Assembly (NCBI GenBank): GCA_029071285.1
Contig: JAIEAS010000109.1
Location: 1 to 8,727 of the forward strand
DNA: 8,727 nucleotides
From: Clostridia bacterium
Lineage (GTDB): Bacteria; Bacillota; Clostridia; Christensenellales; Borkfalkiaceae
Reading direction: 5' to 3'
The notes beneath the pieces are model-generated. The model worked only from the letters and a program-made list of their open reading frames with translations, was not told where the DNA came from and made no database searches. This document shows positions 1 through 6,613 of the stretch, piece after piece. Numbering within the stretch: the first letter of the stretch is position 1; the number at the start of each line of letters is the position of its first letter. The translations under genes were made by a program, and so were the position numbers.

Positions 1-66
1 TATAGCACTTTTTTCGCCGACAAGCACTCTGCTTTCAAGAGGTCCTTCGTCGAGATTAAAAGATAA
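1..66 (+). CDS. possible 3' end of an unidentified upstream gene (partial)
   Basis: Frame 1 is open from the left edge to a TAA at 64-66 and reads YSTFFADKHSAFKRSFVEIKR. The codons (GCC, GAC, AAG, TTC, GTC) resemble those of the genes downstream, and the stop falls 23 bases before the hpt start, a normal operon spacing. Frame 2 is also open, to a stop at 77-79, but that would run to the edge of the hpt ribosome binding site. In many Firmicutes hpt follows tilS, but this tail has no motif that lets me name it. It could be a chance open frame. Confidence 0.35.
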   Translation, partial: YSTFFADKHSAFKRSFVEIKR

Positions 67-89
67 AAATTTTTACTAAGGAGAATGGT

Positions 90-629
90 ATGCACAAGGA
101 TTGTGAACGCATAATGCTGACCGAAGAACAGTTACGCTCGCGCGTAAAGGAAGTGGCGCTGGTGGTGGACGAGGATTACAAGGACAAGAGTCCGCTCGTC
201 GTCGGAATTTTAAAGGGTAGTATAATTTTTTACGCCGACTTTATCCGCTTTTTATCGATGCCCGTCGAGCTCGATTTTATGGCGGTTTCGTCGTACGGCT
301 CGGGCGCGGTTTCTTCGGGAAATCTGAAAATAAAAAAGGACCTTGACAAGGACGTTAAGGGCAGGGACGTAATTATCGTTGAGGATATTATTGACAGCGG
401 CTTCACACTTGCCTGCCTTAAAAGAATGCTTGAAGAGCGCGGCGCGGCTTCGGTAAAAATCGTAACCCTTCTGGATAAAGCCGAAAGGCGCGAGTACGAC
501 ATAAAGTCGGATTACAACTGCTTTATTATCGAAAACGAGTTTGTCGTGGGCTACGGACTGGACTACAACGAGCAGTACCGTCATCTTCCGTACATAGGCA
601 TTTTAAAGCGGAGCGTATACGAGAAATAA
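90..629 (+). CDS. hpt: hypoxanthine phosphoribosyltransferase
   Basis: Purine salvage enzyme of the cytoplasm, joining hypoxanthine (often also guanine) to PRPP to give IMP or GMP and pyrophosphate. The 179-residue protein has the usual length for bacterial HPRT. Visible marks are the pyrophosphate-contacting LKGS loop at residues 41-44, SSYG at 67-70 in the flexible-loop region, the PRPP-binding signature VIIVEDIIDSGFTL at 94-107 with the paired acidic residues E98-D99, and the C-terminal base-binding segment FVVGYGLDYNEQYRHLPYIG at 151-170. The usual Thr in the EDIIDTG signature is Ser here, a conservative change. An AAGGAG at 78-83 sits 6 bases before the ATG, which supports this start over the later in-frame ATG at 114. 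No clear terminator follows. The usual neighbours tilS and ftsH are not identifiable here. Confidence 0.95.
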   Translation: MHKDCERIMLTEEQLRSRVKEVALVVDEDYKDKSPLVVGILKGSIIFYADFIRFLSMPVELDFMAVSSYGSGAVSSGNLKIKKDLDKDVKGRDVIIVEDIIDSGFTLACLKRMLEERGAASVKIVTLLDKAERREYDIKSDYNCFIIENEFVVGYGLDYNEQYRHLPYIGILKRSVYEK

Positions 630-678
630 TAACACGTTCTGCGCTTGCCTTAAATTTTTGCGTTTTAAGTAAAAAGAG

Positions 679-707
679 TTGAAAGGTTAAAATTTATGTG
701 ATAGAAT
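679..707 (+). promoter_or_regulatory. sigma-A type promoter of the structured RNA
   Basis: TTGAAA (679-684) and TAGAAT (702-707) are separated by exactly 17 bases. Each differs from the consensus hexamer at one or two positions. The predicted start is A714, which is also the first base of the 5' arm of the RNA's closing helix. That agreement supports both calls. Confidence 0.7.
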
Positions 708-713
708 AATTTT

Positions 714-884
714 ACCACATTATCTTAATCTTCCCGCTTGCGGGTATCTTGCGCAGAGGTGATTTACGTTCGGCAACGTTTATCTCTTTCTCTATATTTG
801 CTCTGCGCGGATAAAATCAGATGGTGTGGTAACCTTTAAGAGATAACTTTGCAAGGCGCGCCTTTGGGTGCGCCTTTAAATTTT
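714..884 (+). ncRNA. candidate structured non-coding RNA or riboswitch leader, family not recognised
   Basis: Fills most of the 312-base gap between hpt and the DUF378 gene. Paired elements read by eye: closing helix P1, 714-724 with 820-830 (11 pairs, two G-U); hairpin P2, 733-744 (four pairs closing a CUUG tetraloop); P3, 745-758 with 801-813 (core GCGCAGAG/CTCTGCGC plus a lower UAUC/GAUA segment, U750 bulged); hairpin P4 inside the P3 loop, 766-779 (ACGTT/AACGT, loop CGGC). The P3 loop segment 780-788 is complementary over nine bases to 838-846, which would form a pseudoknot. An intrinsic terminator closes the unit. A promoter places the start at 714, so the primary transcript would be about 170 bases. 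I see no marks of SRP RNA, RNase P, tmRNA, T-box or a common riboswitch. It could be a trans-acting RNA or a leader for the downstream gene. The fold is seen; the role is unknown. Confidence 0.6.
853..884 (+). terminator. intrinsic terminator of the structured RNA
   Basis: AAGGCGCGCC (853-862) pairs with GGTGCGCCTT (867-876), giving ten pairs including one G-U around a TTTG loop. TTTAAATTTT follows. It lies 58 bases before the DUF378 start, so it would separate the RNA from that gene unless read-through is regulated. Confidence 0.8.
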
Positions 885-894
885 GTCCGCGGTG

Positions 895-900
895 TATAAT
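895..900 (+). promoter_or_regulatory. possible -10 box for the DUF378 gene
   Basis: A perfect TATAAT lies 41 bases before the start codon, just after the terminator. No good -35 hexamer is found 17 bases upstream, where the terminator arm lies. TTTAAA at 875-880 is only 14 bases away. If real, it would make the small gene independent of the RNA promoter. Confidence 0.45.
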
Positions 901-941
901 TGCGGTAAAAAAAACAGATACTGAAATCAAGGAGAAAATAT

Positions 942-1181
942 ATGGTAATTGCAAACTTGATTTCTTACATTTTAGTTCTTGCAGGCGCCCTCAACTGGGG
1001 ATTGTACGGTATGTTCGGGTTCAACCTCGTGGGCTGGATATTCCAGGGACCCCGCTCGGTCGGCTCGATTATAATTTACGTGCTGATAACTCTGGCTGCG
1101 GTATGGCTCATCGTTTCGCCTATAATCACGGGCGGCGTGTTCAGACTAAGAATGAAAAAGCACGAGAATGAAGTTCAATAA
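942..1181 (+). CDS. DUF378 family small membrane protein
   Basis: A 79-residue inner-membrane protein with no known biochemical function. It has two hydrophobic helices, about residues 4-26 and 40-62, joined by a short loop (residues 27-39, FNLVGWIFQGPRS) and followed by a basic tail (RLRMKKHE). The block GALNWGLYGMFGFNLV at 15-30 matches the typical DUF378 signature of GALNWGL followed by FNLV. The length is usual for the family. An AAGGAG at 929-934, 7 bases before the ATG, gives a firm start. The gene is isolated: a terminator lies on each side, and the structured RNA lies just upstream. Whether that RNA controls it cannot be settled from sequence. Family assignment is confident; the role is unknown. 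Confidence 0.88.
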   Translation: MVIANLISYILVLAGALNWGLYGMFGFNLVGWIFQGPRSVGSIIIYVLITLAAVWLIVSPIITGGVFRLRMKKHENEVQ

Positions 1182-1195
1182 AAGTTAATTAACTG

Positions 1196-1230
1196 AAAGG
1201 CGTTCCTGAAATAGCGGGGAACGCTTTTTT
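1196..1230 (+). terminator. intrinsic terminator after the DUF378 gene
   Basis: GCGTTCC (1200-1206) pairs with GGAACGC (1218-1224), extended by a G-U and A-T pairs into the flanking AAAG/TTTT. The loop is 11 bases and six T follow. It lies 14 bases after the stop codon. Confidence 0.88.
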
Positions 1231-1236
1231 CGTGTG

Positions 1237-1265
1237 TTGCAAAATAAATTTACTTGTGCTAAAAT
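1237..1265 (+). promoter_or_regulatory. extended -10 promoter for the GH3 operon
   Basis: TTGCAA (1237-1242) and TAAAAT (1260-1265) are 17 bases apart, and TGC at 1257-1259 forms an extended -10 motif. The predicted start is at about 1272, only about four bases before the ATG at 1276. Confidence 0.75.
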
Positions 1266-1275
1266 GTATTAAGTT

Positions 1276-3459
1276 ATGAAAGACTATAATCTTGAAGAAA
1301 AAGCCCGACTTTTATCGGGCAGAGATTTCTGGAATACGGCAAAGGTTTGCGGTGCGGACAGAATACGCTTTTCGGACGGACCTTCGGGACTGCGCGTTCA
1401 GGGCAAAAAGGGCGACCACCTCGGTATAAACGGCTCGATGCCCGCAACCTGTTTCCCTGCGCATTCCGCGCTTGCCGCGAGCTTTAACTGCGAGCTGGTA
1501 AAAGAAACGGGCGCGTGCATAGGAAGGGAAGGCGCGTCGGCGGGAGTTGACGTTCTGCTTGCGCCCGATTTAAATATCAAAAGCTATCCGTTGAACGGCA
1601 GAAACTTCGAGTATTTTTCCGAGGACCCCTATCTGAACGGAAAGCTGGGCGCGTCGTATCTGGACGGCGTTCAGTCCACGGGCGTCGGCGGCTGCGTAAA
1701 GCACTTTGCCGCAAACAACCGCGAGTTCGGCAGAATGGTCTGCGACTCGGTCGTGGATATGCGCACACTGCGCGAGATTTATCTTACAGCGTTTGAAATG
1801 GCGGTGAAAGAGTCAAAGCCCGCGGCGGTTATGACGGCGTACAACAGACTTAACGGCGTTTACTGCAACGAGAACGGCTGGCTTTTGAATGACGTGCTCC
1901 GCGGCGAGTGGGGCTTTGAGGGTATCGTCGTTTCCGACTGGGGCGGCACGCACGACAGAGTTGCCTCTGTAAAAGCGGGCGCGGATTTGGAAATGCCCTG
2001 CTGCTATTTATCAAAAGAAGAAATTGTTTCCGCTGTAAAAGACGGCAGATTAAATGAAGAAGAAGTAGACAGTTGCGCGGAGAGAATAGTAAAGCTATCT
2101 CACCGTGAAAAACCCGCGCGCAGAGTTGATATTTCGGGGCATAAGGATTTTGCCCAAAGATGCGCGGAAGAGTGCGCGGTGCTTTTAAAGAACGACGGCT
2201 TGCTGCCGTTAAAGCAGGATATTAAAATCGCCCTCATAGGCGACTTTGCAAAAAAGCCGCAGGTTCAGGGCGGCGGCTCGGCAAAGGTAAATCCCAAAGC
2301 CGCGGTAAATCTTAAAAGCTGTTTAAAGGGCGCAAAGTACGCGGGCGGCGGCGCGAAAGCCGTAAGGCTTGCTAAAAAGTCGGACGCGGTAATTTACTGT
2401 ATGGGCTACCGCACCGAAGATGCCGAGGGCGCGGACAGGCTCAGTTATTCACTGCCCGACAAGCAGATTAAACTGCTTGAAAAGCTTAAAAAAGTAAACA
2501 AAAATATAGTCGTCGTGCTGTTCTGCGGCTGCGCCGTGGATACAAGCTGGGACGGTGAAATTCCCGCAGTTCTGTACGCGGGACTTAGCGGTCAGGCAAG
2601 CAGTCAGGCGGTTGCCGATATTCTTACGGGCAAGATAAACCCTTCGGGTAAGCTTGCCGAAACTTTCTTAAAAGATTACAAGCCTTGCGTACAAGACCCT
2701 TACTCGGCGGTTTACGGCGAGGGTATGAAAGTGGGCTACCGCGGCGGCGGTGAAGCAAAATACCCCTTCGGATTCGGTCTGTCGTATACGCGGTTCGAGT
2801 ACTCGAATCTGCGCGTGAACGATAAGGGCGCAAGCTTCGACGTGAAAAACGCGGGCGAAGTTTACGGCGGTGAAGCCGTTCAGCTGTATATCAATTTTCC
2901 GAAGAACGCCAACGCGCCCGAGTTACAGCTCAAAGGCTTCGATAAAGTGTTTTTAAACGCGGGCGAAACCAAAAAGATTTTCATTCCCTTTGACGAATAC
3001 TCTTTCCGCAGCTTTGACGTTAAAGAAAATAAGTGGGTTAAAGTTTCGGGCGGGTACGGAATTTTTATAGGCGCGTCGTCCGCGGATTTGCGGCTTGAAG
3101 GCAAAATCGATATAGAGGGCGATTGCGACAGAGTTGCCGCGCCCGACACTTTGGGATTAATTCCCGCAGTTTATCCCCTTTTGAGGGATAATAAAGGCAG
3201 GGTTATCGCCACGCACGAAACGCCTTTCTGCGAGCTGAAAAACGCAAAAGGTCTGTGGGGAAAAACCTTTGCGTGGATTGCCCTTGCGGCGGTGAGGAAG
3301 AGGCGCACGATATACGGCACTATGGAATATCTTCCTTTGAGAACGCTTGCGCAGTTCGGCAGGTTCGACGACAGCATTATGCAGGGCTTAAACGAAATTT
3401 TCAACGGCAAGCTTTTCAAAGGCTTAAAGACGATAAGTTCAACAAAGAAGGATAAATAA
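1276..3459 (+). CDS. glycoside hydrolase family 3, beta-glucosidase-like
   Basis: Retaining exo-beta-glycosidase, most likely acting on beta-glucosides or beta-xylosides; the exact sugar cannot be read from sequence. No signal peptide, so cytoplasmic. The 727 residues contain the N-terminal barrel with NGRNFEYFSEDP (107-118), KHFAANNRE (142-150) and the nucleophile motif VVSDWGG (D221). The alpha/beta sandwich domain (about 300-470) has QGGGSAKVNP (331-340) and RTEDAEGADR (379-388), where E384 is the likely acid/base. It ends in NPSGKLAETF (455-464). PFGFGLSYT (497-505) leads into a fibronectin-III-like domain up to about 610. A C-terminal tail of some 110 residues follows, ending in a Leu-rich segment also seen in clostridial GH3 proteins. 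There is no ribosome binding site and the promoter predicts an almost leaderless message. First gene of a three-gene unit; the SGNH esterase starts two bases after its stop. Confidence 0.93.
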   Translation: MKDYNLEEKARLLSGRDFWNTAKVCGADRIRFSDGPSGLRVQGKKGDHLGINGSMPATCFPAHSALAASFNCELVKETGACIGREGASAGVDVLLAPDLNIKSYPLNGRNFEYFSEDPYLNGKLGASYLDGVQSTGVGGCVKHFAANNREFGRMVCDSVVDMRTLREIYLTAFEMAVKESKPAAVMTAYNRLNGVYCNENGWLLNDVLRGEWGFEGIVVSDWGGTHDRVASVKAGADLEMPCCYLSKEEIVSAVKDGRLNEEEVDSCAERIVKLSHREKPARRVDISGHKDFAQRCAEECAVLLKNDGLLPLKQDIKIALIGDFAKKPQVQGGGSAKVNPKAAVNLKSCLKGAKYAGGGAKAVRLAKKSDAVIYCMGYRTEDAEGADRLSYSLPDKQIKLLEKLKKVNKNIVVVLFCGCAVDTSWDGEIPAVLYAGLSGQASSQAVADILTGKINPSGKLAETFLKDYKPCVQDPYSAVYGEGMKVGYRGGGEAKYPFGFGLSYTRFEYSNLRVNDKGASFDVKNAGEVYGGEAVQLYINFPKNANAPELQLKGFDKVFLNAGETKKIFIPFDEYSFRSFDVKENKWVKVSGGYGIFIGASSADLRLEGKIDIEGDCDRVAAPDTLGLIPAVYPLLRDNKGRVIATHETPFCELKNAKGLWGKTFAWIALAAVRKRRTIYGTMEYLPLRTLAQFGRFDDSIMQGLNEIFNGKLFKGLKTISSTKKDK

Positions 3460-3460
3460 A

Positions 3461-4603
3461 ATGTCCAGGTGGGTTACTGTATGGGGCAACGCGACTTCAA
3501 TCGCGGAACGCCGCCCTGAAAATTACGCGCGTGATATAACTCTGCGCTATCCGATAAAGTGCGCTTTTGCAGGCGATAAAATAAGACTGCATTTTTCAAA
3601 TTTCTGCGGAACGGAACCCGTTACTTTAAATCAGGTAACGGTAGCCCCCGCGGAGAGCGACAGGGAAATCAATTTGAAGGACGCGGTGCTTATAACCTTT
3701 TCGGGCAAAGAGAGTGTTACGATAGGCGCGGGAGAGGAAATCTTTTCGGACGAAATCGACTTCCGCGTGAAACCGTTGGGCAGAATTTCGGTAAGCATTT
3801 ATTTAAAGGATTTCACCCTTATGCGCTCGGCGGTGGTAATCACGGGGCCTTTATCGGGAGGGTTTTACTCGCTCGGCAACTGCACTATGAAATCCGTTCT
3901 GCCCTTAAACGGTACGCGCAGTACAAACACATATTATTTTTTAACAGGCGTAGACCTTCTGACAAACGATAAAAACCGCTGCGTAATTTGCTACGGCGAT
4001 TCTATAACCTCGCAGAGCTGGCCCGATTACCTTGCTTTGCTTTGTATGGACGACCCGTACAACAAGACGGCGATAGTCCGCAGAGCGGCAAGCGGTACGC
4101 GTGTTTTAAGGGAATATAGCTGCATTACTTACGAAAGCTACGGGCTTTGCGGCAAGCACCGCTTCGAGCGTGAAATTTCCACAGTGAGCGGCGCGGACGC
4201 GGTCATTATCCAGCAGGGCATCAACGATATTATCCACCCCGTCGGCACCGACGTAAATCCGTTCAGACCGATGTCCGACTTGCCGGCTTTGAACGAGCTC
4301 GAAGATGGCTTGAAATACTATTTTGATATCGCAAAAAAATACAGCCTCAAAATTTATGCGGGCACGCTGCTTCCCATTAAGGGTTGGCGTACCTACGCAC
4401 CTTTCAGAGAGGATATGAAAAACGGCGTAAACGACTGGCTGAGAACTTGCGGGCACGCTTGTATAGACTTTGAAAAAGCTCTGCGCTCGGAAACCGACCC
4501 AGCGGCGTTCAAAGAGGGGTACGACAGCGGCGACCGGTTGCATCCGTCCGAAAAAGCATACGAGCATATGGCGCGGCTTGCATTTGAGGAACTGAACAAG
4601 TGA
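3461..4603 (+). CDS. SGNH/GDSL hydrolase, probable carbohydrate esterase
   Basis: Serine esterase that probably removes acetyl or other acyl groups from sugars. The 380 residues divide into an N-terminal beta-rich domain (about 1-165, starting WVTVWGNAT) and an SGNH fold. The four conserved blocks are visible: GDSIT with nucleophile S181 (block I, 179-183), ASGTR with oxyanion G212 (block II), GIND with N255 (block III), and DRLHPSEKAY with D358 and H361 (block V). The two-domain layout and the WVxxWG opening recall XynE-like bacterial esterases. No signal peptide, so cytoplasmic. The ribosome binding site AGAAGGA (3446-3452) lies within the end of the GH3 gene and its start is one base past the GH3 stop codon, so the two are almost surely cotranscribed. 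Paired action with the GH3 enzyme on an acylated glycoside is inference. Confidence 0.88.
   Translation: MSRWVTVWGNATSIAERRPENYARDITLRYPIKCAFAGDKIRLHFSNFCGTEPVTLNQVTVAPAESDREINLKDAVLITFSGKESVTIGAGEEIFSDEIDFRVKPLGRISVSIYLKDFTLMRSAVVITGPLSGGFYSLGNCTMKSVLPLNGTRSTNTYYFLTGVDLLTNDKNRCVICYGDSITSQSWPDYLALLCMDDPYNKTAIVRRAASGTRVLREYSCITYESYGLCGKHRFEREISTVSGADAVIIQQGINDIIHPVGTDVNPFRPMSDLPALNELEDGLKYYFDIAKKYSLKIYAGTLLPIKGWRTYAPFREDMKNGVNDWLRTCGHACIDFEKALRSETDPAAFKEGYDSGDRLHPSEKAYEHMARLAFEELNK
4586..4603 (+). promoter_or_regulatory. GAGGA ribosome binding site and GTGA stop/start overlap
   Basis: GAGGA (4586-4590) lies 9 bases before GTG 4600-4602, which overlaps the TGA stop of the esterase gene (4601-4603). 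The four-base GTGA junction decides the start of the reductase gene and suggests translational coupling. Confidence 0.75.
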
Positions 4604-5592
4604 GAGCGGCTGTCTACGGCGCGGGTGCAATGGGCACAGTTCTGGGTGCGTTCATTACCGCGGCGGGCAAGCAGATTGATTTAATCAGCCGAAACTGCGC
4701 GCATATCGCCGCGCTCAAAGAGAGGGGAGCGCAAATCTGCGGCGGCGCGCAAATGACGGTAAAAGTAAACGCGCTTACGCCAGACGAGATTTCGGGCAGG
4801 TATGGCATAATTTTTTTAATGACCAAGCAGGGCGGCGACCTCGGATTTTTAAACGGTATTTTAGAAGAGAACGGAGTTGTCTGTACCCTTCAGAACGGTC
4901 TGCCCGAGGACGCGGTAATTCAAGCGGTCGGGGCGGACAGATGCCTCGGCTGTGCTGTAAGCTGGGGCGCAACCTTAAAGGAAAACGGTATAGCCGAGCT
5001 TACTTCAAAGCGCGGTAAAATGACTTTTGCACTCGGCTCGCCGAACGGCGCAAATTCCGCAGTCGGAGAGGTTGCAAATCTTCTCGCGTGCGCGGGAGAA
5101 GTTAAGGTAACGGAAAACCTTGCGGGCGCGCGGTGGGCAAAGCTTTCGATAAATTGCGCTTTTTCAGCACTTTCCGCGGTTTGCGGTATGACTTTCGGCG
5201 AGGTTGGTAAAAATAAAACTACCCGCAAAATTGCGCTTGAAATTCTGAACGAAGCTTTCGCCGTTGCGAACAAAGCGGGCGTAACGCTTGAAAAAATTCA
5301 GGGACACCGTATAGACAAGCTGTTTTCATACAAAAACGCGGTGAAAAAGAGAATCGCGCTTGCACTGCTTCCCTACGCAATGCACAGCCACAAGAAGCTT
5401 GTTTCGGGAATGTATTTCGACTTAAAAGCGGGAAAAACCTGCGAAATCGGCTATATTAACGGCGCGGTAACACGTGTTGCAAAAAAGTTGGGGGTGCAAA
5501 CGCCCGTAAACGACAAAATAATCGAAATTGCGCGCGAAATCGGGCGCGGCGAGAGAAAAATTTGTTTTAAAAACGCTTATCTCTGCCTTTAA
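4600..5592 (+). CDS. ketopantoate reductase-like protein (PanE/ApbA family)
   Basis: NADPH-dependent reductase of the 2-dehydropantoate 2-reductase family, which makes pantoate for coenzyme A in its best-known members. The 330 residues show the Rossmann motif GAGAMG (7-12), K76 in the TKQ segment, QNGL (98-101), the catalytic lysine in WAKL (K181) with N185, and SGMYFDLKAGKTCEIGYING (269-288). S269 and E282 fit the substrate Ser and catalytic Glu of E. coli PanE. The second Asn of the usual N-P-L-T segment is replaced, since 189-192 reads SALS. With no panB or panC nearby, another 2-keto acid may be the substrate. GTG start, coupled to the esterase gene by a four-base overlap. Family confident, pantoate role uncertain. 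Confidence 0.82.
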   Translation: MRAAVYGAGAMGTVLGAFITAAGKQIDLISRNCAHIAALKERGAQICGGAQMTVKVNALTPDEISGRYGIIFLMTKQGGDLGFLNGILEENGVVCTLQNGLPEDAVIQAVGADRCLGCAVSWGATLKENGIAELTSKRGKMTFALGSPNGANSAVGEVANLLACAGEVKVTENLAGARWAKLSINCAFSALSAVCGMTFGEVGKNKTTRKIALEILNEAFAVANKAGVTLEKIQGHRIDKLFSYKNAVKKRIALALLPYAMHSHKKLVSGMYFDLKAGKTCEIGYINGAVTRVAKKLGVQTPVNDKIIEIAREIGRGERKICFKNAYLCL

Positions 5593-5613
5593 AGAGGTTG
5601 TCACTCTTTAAGG
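5587..5613 (+). repeat. inverted repeat around the -35 box
   Basis: CTTTAAAGAG (5587-5596) pairs with CTCTTTAAGG (5604-5613) over ten pairs, one G-U. The seven-base loop GTTGTCA contains the -35 hexamer. No T-run follows, so it is a poor terminator. It may be an operator, or an accident of AT-rich sequence overlapping the stop codon of the preceding gene. Confidence 0.5.
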
Positions 5614-5626
5614 TTTATGATATAAT
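5598..5626 (+). promoter_or_regulatory. strong extended -10 promoter for the hydrolase/ATP-grasp operon
   Basis: TTGTCA (5598-5603) and TATAAT (5621-5626) have a 17-base spacer, with TGA at 5618-5620 as an extended -10 motif. Only one base departs from consensus in the two hexamers. The predicted start at about 5633 leaves an 18-base leader with a GAGGA site at 5638-5642. Confidence 0.85.
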
Positions 5627-5650
5627 AAATTTAATTTGAGGAAGATATAA

Positions 5651-6574
5651 ATGGAAAATATTTATTATCCGTCGCACGACGGCGTAACCACTATTCACGC
5701 CTGCCTTTGGCTGCCCGAGGGCGAAATCCGCGGCGTGGTGCAGATTATCCACGGAATGGCGGAATACGCCGAGCGTTACGCGCCCTTTGCCGAGTATTTA
5801 ACGGAACAGGGCTTTGCAGTCTGCGCCGACGACCATCTGGGTCACGGACAGTCGGTGAGAAGAACGGAGGATCTGGGTTACTTCAATAAAAGGCGCGACA
5901 CAAATATAATAATTCAGGATATCCGCGCACTGCAGCTTGCCGTTAAAAAGCAGGTGGGCGAAGTTCCTTATTTCATTCTGGGACACAGTATGGGTTCCTT
6001 CTTCTGCCGTAAATATATTTCGCAGTACGGCAGCGATTTTTCGGGCGCGATAATTATGGGCAGCGGCTACAAGAGTCACGCTACGCTGAACGCGGCGCTG
6101 TTCTTCGTCTGGCTGGACGCGCTTTTCTGCGGCTGGCGGCATAGAAGCAGATTTATCAAAAAGCTCGCTTTCGGCAGCTACAACAAAAAATTCGCTCCCG
6201 CCCGCACCGAGAACGACTGGCTTTCGGAAAGCTGTGAAAACGTGGACAGATACGAGGCGGACCCGCTGTGCGGATTCGACTTTACGGACAACGGCTACAG
6301 CGTGCTGTTCGGCATTATAAAGCAGGCTTGCTCGTCAGAAGCCGTAAAGGGCGTTCCAAAAAATCTGCCCGTTCTTTTCGTCGCGGGCGCGAACGACCCC
6401 GTGGGCAACTACGGCAAAGGCGTACAGAAGTCTTACGACAAATTTAAAAAAGCGGGCATAGAGGAAGTGGATATCACCCTCTATGAAAACGCAAGACACG
6501 AAATTTTGAACGATAATTGCAGCGATAAGGTAAAAGAGGATATCCTCAATTTTATCAACGCGCATATGAATTAA
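5651..6574 (+). CDS. alpha/beta hydrolase, lysophospholipase / monoacylglycerol lipase-like
   Basis: Serine hydrolase of the Hydrolase_4 (serine aminopeptidase S33-like) group, whose members hydrolyse monoacylglycerols, lysophospholipids and other small esters. The 307 residues carry the oxyanion motif HGMAE (34-38), DHLGHGQS (61-68), the nucleophile elbow GHSMG (S113), acid D249 in GANDP, and His283 in ARHEILN, so the triad is complete. A cap region lies at about 145-235 and includes a hydrophobic stretch at 145-161, which I read as cap helix and not a membrane anchor. No signal peptide. The ribosome binding site GAGGA (5638-5642) is 8 bases before the ATG. First gene of the second operon and well placed for high expression. 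The natural ester is unknown. Confidence 0.9.
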   Translation: MENIYYPSHDGVTTIHACLWLPEGEIRGVVQIIHGMAEYAERYAPFAEYLTEQGFAVCADDHLGHGQSVRRTEDLGYFNKRRDTNIIIQDIRALQLAVKKQVGEVPYFILGHSMGSFFCRKYISQYGSDFSGAIIMGSGYKSHATLNAALFFVWLDALFCGWRHRSRFIKKLAFGSYNKKFAPARTENDWLSESCENVDRYEADPLCGFDFTDNGYSVLFGIIKQACSSEAVKGVPKNLPVLFVAGANDPVGNYGKGVQKSYDKFKKAGIEEVDITLYENARHEILNDNCSDKVKEDILNFINAHMN

Positions 6575-6613
6575 AAGGCATATTCATCGAAACACAAATT
6601 AAACGGAAAACGT

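Noticed and set aside
630..678. Terminator after hpt
   Set aside because: Only weak AT-rich symmetry (around TTAAATTT) and no GC-rich stem followed by a T-run.
714..830. 6S RNA
   Set aside because: The gap position and rod-like closing helix suggested it, but the span is only about 117 bases to the end of P1, the long bulged hairpin with an open central bubble is missing, and a pseudoknot is not expected. Kept as a family to test, not as a call.
682..837. AAAGGTT (682-688) pairing with AACCTTT (831-837) as an outer stem of the RNA
   Set aside because: The 5' arm lies in the -35 box and spacer of the promoter, so it would not be transcribed if the start is at 714.
4106..4630. Minus-strand open frame of 174 codons
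   Set aside because: It lies wholly against the SGNH esterase, which has all four catalytic blocks and a ribosome binding site. The antisense reading has no recognisable motif. The same holds for the other minus-strand open frames in the window.
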